The notes: generated by a model not told the origin, from the sequence alone. DNA of 19,351 nt from Bacteroidales bacterium (GCA_900766975.1 CAAFXO010000040.1:1-19351), one strand, 5' to 3'; numbered from the stretch's first letter, positions 7,405-14,931 are shown. Numbers and translations: made by a program.

Positions 7405-9824
7405 GGAACGCCGGCGGGGAGTAGGGAGTAGTCTAAGACTTCGTCGATGGTGCTTACGTATTTGAAGTCGAGACCGGCTATGTACTCCGGCTTGATCTCT
7501 TCGATGTCTTTGCGATTCTTCTCGCAGAGCAAGATATGACGTATTCCGGCACGCTTGGCTGCCAAAATCTTCTCCTTGATGCCACCCACGGGCAATACCT
7601 TGCCGCGAAGCGTAATCTCTCCGGTCATCGCCAAGTGACTACGCACCTTGCGTCCGGTGAAGGTCGACGCCAATGAGGTGACAATCGTCACACCCGCCGA
7701 CGGACCATCCTTGGGCACTGCACCCTCCGGCACATGAACATGCACCGTGCCATATTCCATTGCAGACTCCGGTATGCCAATCTTGTCATGGTTCGCCTTG
7801 ATATACTGCAACGCCAAGACGGCAGACTCCTTCATCACATCACCCAGATTGCCGGTAAGAGTCAGCTTACCCTCCTTGCCGGGAGCCACCGACGACTCGA
7901 TGAAGAGTATCTCTCCTCCGGCTTGTGTCCATGCCAAGCCGGTGACAATGCCCGGTATATCATTATTCTCATACTGATCGCTGAATGCCACCGGAAGTCC
8001 CAGGTATTTCTTTACCAATTCCACATCCACCTCATGGGGCATCTCCTTCTCCGCCGCCTTGAGACATGCCTGCTTGCGAAGCACTTTGCAGATCTGCTTC
8101 TCAAGTCTACGCACGCCACTCTCGCGTGTATAGGAGTGGATGATCTCCATGATGGCGTCATCGGTAAAGGTCATCTCTTCCGACGCAAAACCATGCTCCA
8201 CAAGGTTCTTCGGGATAAGATGGCGTTTGGCTATCTCCACCTTCTCCGTGTCGTTATAGCCACTGATCTCGATCAGCTCCATGCGGTCGAGTAGTGGTGC
8301 GGAGATGGTTTGGAGTGTATTGGCAGTCGCGATGAAGAGCACCTTCGAGAGGTCGTAATCTACATCGATATAATTATCATGGAAATGACAATTCTGTTCC
8401 GGATCGAGCACCTCGAGAAGAGCCTGCTGAGGGTCTCCCTTATAGTCGGCGCCAATCTTGTCAATCTCGTCGAGCACCATCACCGGATTGTTCGTGCCAC
8501 ACTTCTCCAAAGCGGCGATGATGCGTCCCGGCATGGATCCGAGATATGTACGACGATGTCCGCGGATTTCAGCCTCATCGTGAAGTCCACCTAACGCCAC
8601 TCTCACATATTGACGTCCCAATGCCTCTGCCACCGACTTGCCGAGAGAGGTCTTGCCGACACCCGGAGGACCATAGAGACAGAGGATCGGTGCCTTGGTG
8701 TCGCCACGCAACTTCATCACTGCCATCTGCTCGATGATGCGCTCTTTCACCTTTTCCAGACCATAATGGTCGCGGTCGAGCACCTCCTGAACATGGTCTA
8801 ACGTGAAATCCTGCTCCTCGATATGATCCCATGGCAGGTTGAGCAACACATCAAGATAGGAATATTGCACAGCATAATCGGGAGTAGTGGGATTGAAGCG
8901 CTGCAATTTCTGCAATTCCTTCTCAAACTTGGCATCCACGTCTGCCCCCCATTCCTTCTTCTCTGCTCGCATCAAAAGATCCTCTATTTCGGTGGATTCA
9001 GCCTCACCAAGCTCCTCTTTCAGATGACGGATTTGTGCGCGGAGGAATTCGTCACGCTGCTGACGCCCTAAGTCTGCCATCGTCTGCTGATGAACTTGCG
9101 ACAAAATATCTATCCTTTCCAACTCTCGGAGCAGGAGTTCATAAAACATCTTACGACGCTTCTGAAGATCCATCTCCAACAGAAGGTTGTAACGCTCTTC
9201 GGTGGAGAGTGGCGAGTTCTGTATCATAAAATGAAGCTGCCCCACAGATCCTTGAGGATAGAGATCCAACATCTCTGTGATGGCATTACGCGACTCTTCG
9301 GCAAGATGACTTATAGCCTCTGCATATTTATTATCCAAATTATGCTCCAATCCGGCCTCTTCATCGGTGTATTTGATATGTTGGTATGAATGTATATCGA
9401 CTATAGTTCGGAGATAGGAGTATGAACGGTGTAACCTTCTGAGTACACCCTCTTTTATCAAAATTACGGCTATATCGACTGTGCCCGAGTCATTGGCGTG
9501 TAGTTCATCTATATATCCGACACAACCGCACTTTTCGATAGCCATCATCTCCAAAGTGTTGATGTCTAACGAAGGGTTATAATCCTCAACATATAAGAAG
9601 AAACAAAGCTCTTTGGATTTATATGCTTTCTTGACTGTTTTGATAAATTCGGGATCCTCAATCGTCATACCGACAGGAGTCAACGGCATAAATGATGACC
9701 CTGTAAGAGGTATAAACAGCAGATTGGTATATGAATCTATATAGTATGATTGTGTAGAGTTCTCATCGTGCGTATAGATGGATTCATCATAATCCTGGAT
9801 GGATTCGTAGGGATTTTGAAGCAT
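7401..9824 (-). CDS. lon: ATP-dependent protease Lon (endopeptidase La)
   Basis: Lon AAA+ serine protease, a cytoplasmic homo-hexamer that degrades damaged and regulatory proteins. I place the start at 9824 (807 residues). A longer frame to 9932 exists, but a good promoter box (9920-9927) lies inside that extension. The N-terminal substrate-binding domain is divergent (LLFIPLTGSSFMPLTPVGM). A long coiled-coil region is followed by Walker A GPPGVGKT at about 385-392, Walker B VMVLDEID at about 448-455 and the arginine-bearing sensor regions. The catalytic dyad is Ser709 in PKDGPSAGV and Lys752 in GGIKEKILAAK. The 43-residue spacing between them equals that of the E. coli enzyme (Ser679/Lys722). 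All catalytic motifs are intact. It is convergent with DUF3108, with overlapping stops, and divergent from trmN6. Confidence 0.95.
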   Translation of the reverse strand: MLQNPYESIQDYDESIYTHDENSTQSYYIDSYTNLLFIPLTGSSFMPLTPVGMTIEDPEFIKTVKKAYKSKELCFFLYVEDYNPSLDINTLEMMAIEKCGCVGYIDELHANDSGTVDIAVILIKEGVLRRLHRSYSYLRTIVDIHSYQHIKYTDEEAGLEHNLDNKYAEAISHLAEESRNAITEMLDLYPQGSVGQLHFMIQNSPLSTEERYNLLLEMDLQKRRKMFYELLLRELERIDILSQVHQQTMADLGRQQRDEFLRAQIRHLKEELGEAESTEIEDLLMRAEKKEWGADVDAKFEKELQKLQRFNPTTPDYAVQYSYLDVLLNLPWDHIEEQDFTLDHVQEVLDRDHYGLEKVKERIIEQMAVMKLRGDTKAPILCLYGPPGVGKTSLGKSVAEALGRQYVRVALGGLHDEAEIRGHRRTYLGSMPGRIIAALEKCGTNNPVMVLDEIDKIGADYKGDPQQALLEVLDPEQNCHFHDNYIDVDYDLSKVLFIATANTLQTISAPLLDRMELIEISGYNDTEKVEIAKRHLIPKNLVEHGFASEEMTFTDDAIMEIIHSYTRESGVRRLEKQICKVLRKQACLKAAEKEMPHEVDVELVKKYLGLPVAFSDQYENNDIPGIVTGLAWTQAGGEILFIESSVAPGKEGKLTLTGNLGDVMKESAVLALQYIKANHDKIGIPESAMEYGTVHVHVPEGAVPKDGPSAGVTIVTSLASTFTGRKVRSHLAMTGEITLRGKVLPVGGIKEKILAAKRAGIRHILLCEKNRKDIEEIKPEYIAGLDFKYVSTIDEVLDYSLLPAGVP

Positions 9825-9919
9825 TTTTCCTATTTTTGCAATGTGATTATTATTAGTGCTCTTAAACCGATAATTTGGTGTTCTCAAGTCGATCCACCAG
9901 TCCGGAGCCAAATGAACTG

Positions 9920-9927
9920 CAAATTTA
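9920..9927 (-). promoter_or_regulatory. -7 box of lon
   Basis: On the minus strand TAAATTTG matches TAnnTTTG and gives a leader of roughly 90 nt before the ATG at 9824. The -33 element is not clear. Confidence 0.45.
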
Positions 9928-9944
9928 AGCAAAATATTTGAAAT

Positions 9945-10652
9945 ATGCGAGAGTCTCTATTTCATTTCAAGAAGTTTTCATGTCATCATGGTCTCGGGTC
10001 GATCAAAATCGGGGTCGATGCCGTGCTGATCGGGGCATGGGCAGATGTGAATGATGTGGGTCATGCATTGGATGTCGGCACCGGTTGCGGTGTCATAGCC
10101 TTAATGATGGCACAACGCAACGACACTGCACTGATCGAAGCTATCGACATTGACGCCGATGCTATCCGACAGGCAGAGCAAAATTTTGCGGCATCACCCT
10201 GGTCTGAGAGACTTAAAGTATCACTTGAGAGATATAATGATATAACAATAAAACAGTATGATTTAATTATCTCGAATCCTCCCTATTTTGACTCCGGCAT
10301 AACCCATCCGGAAACATCACGCCTTGTAGCTCGCCATCAGAGTGAGTTCTCTCCTTGGGAATTGCTACGTCATGGTGTGGAACTACTGGCCGATAATGGA
10401 AGGATAGCCCTGATTATCCCGGCTGATCAGGTGGAGGAACTCATAGAGGCAGCCACGGAGATTGGCTTGAATTTATGGCGATGCACTCGAGTCAAAGGAC
10501 ATGCCAATGCACCGATCAAGCGCGCACTTCTCGAATTCGGTAAGAGACCGACTGCCACTCCCGAAGAGACTATGCTTACACTTGAAACAGCCCCCGGCCA
10601 ACCGACCGAGGAATATCGTCGGCTTTGCAAAGATTTTTATCTCAAATTTTGA
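9945..10652 (+). CDS. trmN6: tRNA1(Val) (adenine37-N6)-methyltransferase
   Basis: A 235-residue class I SAM-dependent methyltransferase of the YfiC/TrmN6 type, which methylates N6 of A37 in tRNA1(Val). Visible features are FHFKKFSCHHGLGSIKIGVD at the N-terminus (family signature region), the SAM-binding motif DVGTGCGVIALMMA at 43-56, acidic motif II EAIDIDADAI at about 65-74, and the amino-methyltransferase motif NPPY at 111-114 (ISNPPYFDSG). The length is normal for the family. It is divergent from lon; the start codon follows an AATATTTG box (9933-9940) by only 4 nt, so its mRNA may be almost leaderless. The next promoter's -33 element overlaps its stop codon, so it is probably transcribed alone. 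Confidence 0.9.
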   Translation: MRESLFHFKKFSCHHGLGSIKIGVDAVLIGAWADVNDVGHALDVGTGCGVIALMMAQRNDTALIEAIDIDADAIRQAEQNFAASPWSERLKVSLERYNDITIKQYDLIISNPPYFDSGITHPETSRLVARHQSEFSPWELLRHGVELLADNGRIALIIPADQVEELIEAATEIGLNLWRCTRVKGHANAPIKRALLEFGKRPTATPEETMLTLETAPGQPTEEYRRLCKDFYLKF

Positions 10653-10680
10653 GAATTATCAAGATAATTTGCTATATTTG
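10648..10680 (+). promoter_or_regulatory. Promoter upstream of the low-complexity protein gene
   Basis: TTTG at 10648-10651 (overlapping the trmN6 stop), a 21-nt spacer and TATATTTG at 10673-10680 make a good Bacteroidota promoter. The first downstream gene starts at 10890, so the leader is about 200 nt. Confidence 0.65.
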
Positions 10681-10889
10681 CATAGATTATCCGCTTCATG
10701 CGAATTTGAGAGAAAAATGTCAAAAATTTTTCAAGTTTTGAAAGAAAAGTGACATATTTTTGACCATTTTTAACAATTTATCATCATTTTCTCTTAAACA
10801 AATATTGAGGTGGGTTGTCTAACTAATAAAACCACGAGTGGGATCAGCCGTTACGGATGGTAGATCTTATTCGACAAAAACGAATGATT
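10681..10889 (+). promoter_or_regulatory. Long AU-rich 5' leader
   Basis: About 200 nt between the predicted promoter and the start codon, with no gene. It holds a nested AU-rich hairpin in the region 10717-10756 (ATGTCA/TGACAT outside, a Phe-rich-looking TTTCAA/TGAAA stem inside) followed by runs of T, and later a more GC-rich part ending at GGATCAGCCGTTACGGATGG. No known riboswitch class was recognised. Confidence 0.35.
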
Positions 10890-12452
10890 ATGAAAAAGTT
10901 ATTAGTCAGTCTGGCCATGGTAGCCGTCGTACTTCCAGTGACTTGGGCACAGGATGATTATGATGACATATATTACAATCCCAACAAGAAGGAGAAGTCG
11001 GAGAAGAAGAAATCCAATTATATCTCCAATTTCAACGAGATGGACGTGGATGAATACAATCGCCGCGGCTTCTATTACGAGTCTGATGTCGACACGATCG
11101 GTGCGAGAGTGGAGAATCAGGAGGATTTCGTATATACCCAGCAGATCCAGAAGTATTACAACCCTACCATCGTTGTGGATAATGCCGATGTATTGGAAGA
11201 TATCCTCGAGAACTCATACGGCAATGTCGATATCGTAATCGAGAATGGCAATCCCTATTTCTCTTCGGTTTATACCGGTTCGTATGGTTGTTATAACTAT
11301 TATTACGATTGGTTTGTACGTCCTGCATGGACATGGTCGTATGCTTGGGGTCCATTCGTTTGGTCATACAGTCCCGCCTGGTCGTGGGCATATAGTCCCG
11401 GTTGGTCTTATTACTATCCCGGTTGGGCATACGATCCTTGGTATCCCTATTATCGTCCCTATTATTGGCATGACTATGGACATTGCTGGTATGACCACCA
11501 CCATCATCACCATGGCCATCCCGGACACCATGGACATGATTACGGGCACCATCATAACTATGCCTATCATAACTCGGGAGCACATCGCTCAGGTAGACCC
11601 AACTCGGGCTGGTCGTCAAATACTCGCCCCGGTGGCAACTACAATGGAGGTTCGAAGGGACATGCCGGTGGCTCTCGCGGTTATAACAGCAACACCGGTT
11701 ATGGCAGTAACACCGGATATGGCAGCAACACCGGCCGCACCACTTCCGGTCGCACCGGCAGCTCAAGCTCTTCTGCAGTCAATCGCTCTACCGATAATAC
11801 CTTCCAAGGCACTACCATCGATCGCGGCAACACCGGCGGTAGCGGCAACAGCGGTATCAGAACTACCGGACGCCAAACCTCCTCGAGCAGCAATCGCAAT
11901 GCCTCTACCTCCACAAGCACCTCGCGCAATGACCGCGTAGTGATCAATGGCGGTAACAATAATAGAGGTGGATCGCAATCTTCCGGCACTTCACGTCGCA
12001 CTACTACCAACAGCAGTAGCAGCGTTAGAAACTCTGCCGCAGGCTCTTCTGCCGGTAGCAGCGTAAGAGATAACAGCAGCAAGAGCAGCAATTCTTCGCG
12101 TAGCGTCAGCAATGGCAGCAGCAGCGTAAGGAACTCATCAAGCTCGTCTAAGAGATCGGACAGTTATAACAGCAGTTCATCTCGCAGTTCGAACTCGAGT
12201 AGCTCATCTCGCAGCTACAACAGCGGAAGCTCATCTCGCAGTTCAAACTCGAGTAGCTCATCTCGCAGCTACAACAGCGGAAGCTCATCTCGCAGCACAA
12301 GCTCCGGCAGCTCATCTCGCAGCTACAATAGTAGTAGTTCTCGCAGCTACAACAGCGGTAGCTCATCTCGCAGCAGTGGCGGCGGCTTCTCTCGCGGCGG
12401 CGGTTCCCGCGGTGGCGGCTCCCATGGCGGCGGTGGCGGCGGACGTCGTTAA
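10890..12452 (+). CDS. Exported low-complexity protein: Trp/Tyr-rich, His-rich, then Ser/Arg/Gly-rich
   Basis: A 520-residue protein from the ATG at 10890. The upstream ATG at 10857 would add 11 residues before a perfect signal peptide, MKKLLVSLAMVAVVLPVTWAQ. After cleavage comes an acidic/Lys segment and a conserved-looking region (IVVDNADVLEDILENSYGNV). Next is a Trp/Tyr/Pro repeat (PAWTWSYAWGPFVWSYSPAW), then a His tract with six consecutive His and several HGHPGHHGHDYGHHH units that could bind metal. The last half is almost entirely Ser, Asn, Arg and Gly, with SSSRSYNSG repeats, and it ends in Gly-rich RGGG/SHGGGG and RR. I know no function. Similar low-complexity exported proteins occur in Bacteroidales, but I cannot name the family. 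It precedes, and probably shares a transcript with, the OmpP1-type protein. Large overlapping frames in this region are composition artefacts. Confidence 0.8.
   Translation: MKKLLVSLAMVAVVLPVTWAQDDYDDIYYNPNKKEKSEKKKSNYISNFNEMDVDEYNRRGFYYESDVDTIGARVENQEDFVYTQQIQKYYNPTIVVDNADVLEDILENSYGNVDIVIENGNPYFSSVYTGSYGCYNYYYDWFVRPAWTWSYAWGPFVWSYSPAWSWAYSPGWSYYYPGWAYDPWYPYYRPYYWHDYGHCWYDHHHHHHGHPGHHGHDYGHHHNYAYHNSGAHRSGRPNSGWSSNTRPGGNYNGGSKGHAGGSRGYNSNTGYGSNTGYGSNTGRTTSGRTGSSSSSAVNRSTDNTFQGTTIDRGNTGGSGNSGIRTTGRQTSSSSNRNASTSTSTSRNDRVVINGGNNNRGGSQSSGTSRRTTTNSSSSVRNSAAGSSAGSSVRDNSSKSSNSSRSVSNGSSSVRNSSSSSKRSDSYNSSSSRSSNSSSSSRSYNSGSSSRSSNSSSSSRSYNSGSSSRSTSSGSSSRSYNSSSSRSYNSGSSSRSSGGGFSRGGGSRGGGSHGGGGGGRR
12177..12284 (+). 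repeat. 54-bp in-frame tandem repeat (two copies)
   Basis: Copies at 12177-12230 and 12231-12284 differ at one base (12191 versus 12245). Each encodes an 18-residue unit made of SSRSSNSSSS and SRSYNSGS. A degenerate third copy follows to about 12380. Such near-identical tandem copies tend to change number by slippage. Confidence 0.85.
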
Positions 12453-12467
12453 GTGTTAACATTTCAC

Positions 12468-12503
12468 AGTTTGACAAGGCTTCACGATATGCCTTGTCAA
12501 ACT
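12468..12503 (+). terminator. Perfect 13-bp hairpin between two outer-envelope genes
   Basis: AGTTTGACAAGGC and GCCTTGTCAAACT pair perfectly around a 10-nt loop. The following sequence AATTATTCT is not a proper U-tract, so this may be a weak terminator, a processing site or an mRNA-stability element rather than a full stop. It lies 28 nt before the next start codon. Confidence 0.55.
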
Positions 12504-12531
12504 AATTATTCTATAATCTATCATATAGACT

Positions 12532-14250
12532 ATGAAAAAAATATCTTTACTACTCTTGGCTTTAAGTGCCTCTACTTTGGCTTATTCTCAAAATATTGCC
12601 AATTCATATAATATCTCCAAGCAGGATCTGAGAGGTACGGCACGATTCGTATCTATGGGTGGCGCTTTCGGTGCTCTCGGTGGCGACCTCTCTACATTAT
12701 CGCAAAATCCTGCCGGCATCGGCGTCTATCGCAGCAATGAGGTGGGCATCACCGTGGGACTCGATATGATCAATGCTAAGGCTGATGATGGTTATTCTTT
12801 GTCCTCGAAAAATTGCACCCGGTTTTCACTCAATAATATAGGTGGCGTCTTTACCATCAAGATCAATAATACAATCCCTTGTATCAATTTCGGATTCACA
12901 TATAATAAAGCGGCATCTTTCAATCGCAAGTATACCGGCAACATCAACCATCTCAATATGTCGATGAGCAATTTCATCGCCGGTATCACCAATACATACG
13001 GTCTGAATGAGTCGGATGTAAGCTATGGTGATAATTATGATCCCTACAATCCACCGGCAGGGCATGTGCAAGTGCCTTGGCTCGCCGTAATGGGATATTA
13101 CGGGTTCTTGACCAACCCGGAAGGGAATAAGGATAAGCCACATTGGTATGGCCAATATGGTGATGGCACCTCCGGCCTCGGTTATTTCGATATTTATGAG
13201 AAGGGGCAGATCGATGAGTGTAACATAGCATTAGGTGGCAACATCAGCAATAAGTTCTTCTGGGGCATGGATTTCGACATCACCTCGATTTCATATAAGG
13301 TGTCTTCTACCTGGGGCGAATCACTCAATAATGCTTGGGTCTATAATCCCAACACCGATGCTGTAGGTCAGTATAACGCAGATTGGGCTCTCCACGATAA
13401 TTATTCACTTCACGGCACCGGCTTTAACTTCAAGTTGGGTGTAATCTTCAAACCGATCCAGGAACTACGTATCGGTCTGGCATTCCACACGCCGACTTAT
13501 TACCGTCTCAAGGAGAATTATTATGATGCTCACATCGACTATAAGTATCCATTCAAGACTGACGGCAATCAGCATTATGCCAACGATGGCTATGATGCTA
13601 TCGACAATTATGACTTCCGCACACCCTGGAGAGTTATAGCCAGCGTAGCAGGAGTAATAGGTCAAAGGCTTATAGTATCAGCAGACTACCAGTGGGATAG
13701 CTATAATAAGATGAAATACTCAGCTCCGGGCACTTATTGGGATCCTCATGGTTATTGGTATGATTCTTGGGACAATTGGTATGGTCCTTGGGATGGATGG
13801 ATGTATAGCAACAGCCGAAGTGGCGCCAATTCCGACACAAGATCACAAGATTATTACAGAGATGTGAATGATGTGGTGAAGGAGGTTTCTCGCAATATGA
13901 ACACCGTGAGGCTGGGTGCCGAGTTTAGAGTGCTGCCTACATTCAGCCTGCGTGCCGGATATTGCTACCAGTCATCACCACTTTCGACCACTGTTAAGGA
14001 TCATCAGACAGGCCTTCCCTATTCGGGAGTGAAGTCGAATTATACTCTCGATGATGATACATACTATGTCACTTGCGGTGCAGGCTATCGATATAAGGGC
14101 TTTTATATTGATGCAGCCTACGTCTACAAGCACAACAAGTCTGAATACTTCCCATTCAGCCCGGATGTGTCAAATCCGGCATCTATGGTTAAGTCAGATC
14201 TAACATTCAAGACCTCAAGCATAGTTCTCTCGATGGGTGTGAAATTCTAA
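12532..14250 (+). CDS. OmpP1/FadL/TodX-type outer-membrane protein
   Basis: A 572-residue outer-membrane beta-barrel of the OmpP1/FadL-like group found in Bacteroidota. Residues 1-20 (KKISLLLLALSASTLAYSQ) are a signal peptide. The mature N-terminus carries the family signature: DLRGTARFVSMGGAFGALGG, then DLSTLSQNPAGIGVYRSNE, comparable to the N-terminal hatch segment of FadL, where NPA is conserved. The rest is a series of amphipathic strands rich in Tyr and Asn. It ends SSIVLSMGVKF, with the terminal aromatic residue expected for BAM-dependent insertion. In FadL the substrate is long-chain fatty acid; in gut Bacteroidales the cargo is not established, so hydrophobic-compound uptake is inference. 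It follows the low-complexity exported protein by 79 nt and is closed by a strong terminator. Confidence 0.88.
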   Translation: MKKISLLLLALSASTLAYSQNIANSYNISKQDLRGTARFVSMGGAFGALGGDLSTLSQNPAGIGVYRSNEVGITVGLDMINAKADDGYSLSSKNCTRFSLNNIGGVFTIKINNTIPCINFGFTYNKAASFNRKYTGNINHLNMSMSNFIAGITNTYGLNESDVSYGDNYDPYNPPAGHVQVPWLAVMGYYGFLTNPEGNKDKPHWYGQYGDGTSGLGYFDIYEKGQIDECNIALGGNISNKFFWGMDFDITSISYKVSSTWGESLNNAWVYNPNTDAVGQYNADWALHDNYSLHGTGFNFKLGVIFKPIQELRIGLAFHTPTYYRLKENYYDAHIDYKYPFKTDGNQHYANDGYDAIDNYDFRTPWRVIASVAGVIGQRLIVSADYQWDSYNKMKYSAPGTYWDPHGYWYDSWDNWYGPWDGWMYSNSRSGANSDTRSQDYYRDVNDVVKEVSRNMNTVRLGAEFRVLPTFSLRAGYCYQSSPLSTTVKDHQTGLPYSGVKSNYTLDDDTYYVTCGAGYRYKGFYIDAAYVYKHNKSEYFPFSPDVSNPASMVKSDLTFKTSSIVLSMGVKF

Positions 14251-14254
14251 TGAA

Positions 14255-14294
14255 CGCTTTCTAAGAAACTCGCTTTCTAAGAAGCTCGCTCTAA
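14255..14294 (+). repeat. 16-bp tandem repeat after the OmpP1-type gene
   Basis: CGCTTTCTAAGAAACT (14255-14270) is followed at once by CGCTTTCTAAGAAGCT (14271-14286) and a partial third unit CGCTCTAA. Each unit contains the small palindrome TTTCTAAGAAA/TTTCTAAGAAG. Confidence 0.8.
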
Positions 14295-14320
14295 TCAGCA
14301 AACGCTTTTCCATAAGATAG

Positions 14321-14366
14321 AAAAGGTTGCAGTCACATGTTAGTGATTCGCAACCTTTTTGAATTT
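14321..14366 (+). terminator. Strong Rho-independent terminator
   Basis: AAAAGGTTGC pairs with GCAACCTTTT, and the stem extends inward through AGTCAC/GTGATT with one bulged C, for about 16 paired positions. T-rich sequence follows. It ends the OmpP1-type transcript. Confidence 0.88.
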
Positions 14367-14391
14367 TTTCAAAGGGCTAAGATTGCTTCCC

Positions 14392-14408
14392 TTAGAGCGC
14401 GCTCTTAA
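14392..14408. repeat. GAGCGCGCTC palindromic repeat copy
   Basis: TTAGAGCGCGCTCTTAA contains the perfect 12-bp palindrome AGAGCGCGCTCT at 14394-14405. Its right half (CGCGCTCTTA) equals the right half of the 19-bp inverted repeat at 84-102. It lies upstream of the arsR promoter. Confidence 0.65.
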
Positions 14409-14421
14409 TATGGCTTAAAAA

Positions 14422-14453
14422 TTTGGTTTTAACAAATATTATTTGTAATTTTG
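14422..14453 (+). promoter_or_regulatory. arsR promoter with embedded operator-like palindrome
   Basis: TTTG (14422-14425), a 20-nt spacer and TAATTTTG (14446-14453) form a good Bacteroidota promoter. Between the two elements, ACAAATA-T-TATTTGT (14432-14446) is a perfect 7-bp inverted repeat with one central base. This is where an ArsR-family repressor would block RNA polymerase, so autorepression is inferred. Confidence 0.65.
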
Positions 14454-14475
14454 CGAACAACTAACAGGAATTCTT

Positions 14476-14805
14476 ATGTCAAAATTTGAGATAACAACGG
14501 AACAGGAGCGTCTTGCGAGGTTTGCAAAGGCTATGGGGCATCCCACACGCATTGCAATATTGCATTTTCTTGCCCGACGCAAAGAATGTTTCTTCGGTGA
14601 CATTCATGAAGTTCTCCCTATAGCCAAGGCTACCGTATCTCAGCATTTGAGAGAATTGAAGGATGCCGGACTTATTCAAGGCACGATAGATCCTCCCAAG
14701 GTGAAGTATTGCATCAATGCTGAAAACTGGCGCGAAGCATGCAAACTCTTCTCTAAGATGTTTGCCGACTGCTCTCCCTCAAAAAAGAATAGTTGCTGCT
14801 CATAA
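14476..14805 (+). CDS. arsR: ArsR-family winged-helix metalloid/thiol-responsive repressor
   Basis: A 109-residue ArsR/SmtB-family repressor, expected to be a dimer that leaves DNA when a soft metal, metalloid or thiol oxidant binds. The N-terminal helices (ERLARFAKAMGHPTRIAILH) and the recognition helix region (PIAKATVSQHLRELKDAGLI) are typical of the family. It lacks the CxCxxC of E. coli ArsR at the alpha3 position and has only Cys38 (RRKECFFGDI) there. Instead, Cys are at 79, 89, 99, 107 and 108, with a C-terminal CSPSKKNSCCS tail. A C-terminal Cys site is known in some ArsR proteins, such as that of Acidithiobacillus ferrooxidans, so As(III) sensing is plausible but unproven. An AGGA at 14466 serves as a Shine-Dalgarno-like site. 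It heads the arsenical-type cluster, and its own terminator overlaps its stop codon. Confidence 0.88.
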   Translation: MSKFEITTEQERLARFAKAMGHPTRIAILHFLARRKECFFGDIHEVLPIAKATVSQHLRELKDAGLIQGTIDPPKVKYCINAENWREACKLFSKMFADCSPSKKNSCCS

Positions 14806-14817
14806 GCACTATTTTTT
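14788..14817 (+). terminator. Terminator or attenuator straddling the arsR stop codon
   Basis: AATAGT(T)GCT pairs with AGCACTATT (one bulged T) around a 7-nt loop, then runs into six T residues. The stop codon (14803-14805) lies in the loop and right arm, so a ribosome finishing arsR would cover part of the hairpin. It may set the ratio of arsR to downstream genes. Confidence 0.65.
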
Positions 14818-14856
14818 AATACTTTATTGTTCGTAATTTGGCAAAATACAAACCAT

Positions 14857-14931
14857 ATTGATATAAAAAATCTGCAAATTAATTGATATTAAAAATCCGC
14901 AAATTAATCAAACTATCATCCAAACTATCAT
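14857..14931 (+). repeat. Tandem direct repeats in the arsR-arsF leader
   Basis: A 25-bp unit ATTGATATAAAAAATCTGCAAATTA (14857-14881) recurs at 14882-14906 with two changes. It is followed by two exact copies of CAAACTATCAT at 14909-14919 and 14921-14931. The second pair ends 4 nt before the ATG at 14936. They may be regulator sites or slippage products. Confidence 0.8.

Noticed and set aside
9831..9838. TATTTTTG on the plus strand as a promoter for trmN6
   Set aside because: It lies over 100 nt upstream, next to the lon start, and a closer box exists; an 8-mer of this degenerate type is expected by chance in AT-rich sequence.
9825..9932. 36-residue N-terminal extension of Lon from a start at 9932
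   Set aside because: It would contain the lon promoter box (9920-9927), and its sequence is unlike a Lon N-terminus.
11245..11940. Long open frames overlapping the low-complexity gene (also minus strand 11164-11766 and 11699-12112)
   Set aside because: They arise from the repetitive codon pattern of the real frame, lack signal peptides or sensible composition, and have no promoter or start context of their own.
14857..14931. CRISPR-like array in the arsR-arsF gap
   Set aside because: The 25-bp units are adjacent with no spacers, there are only two copies, and no cas genes are present.
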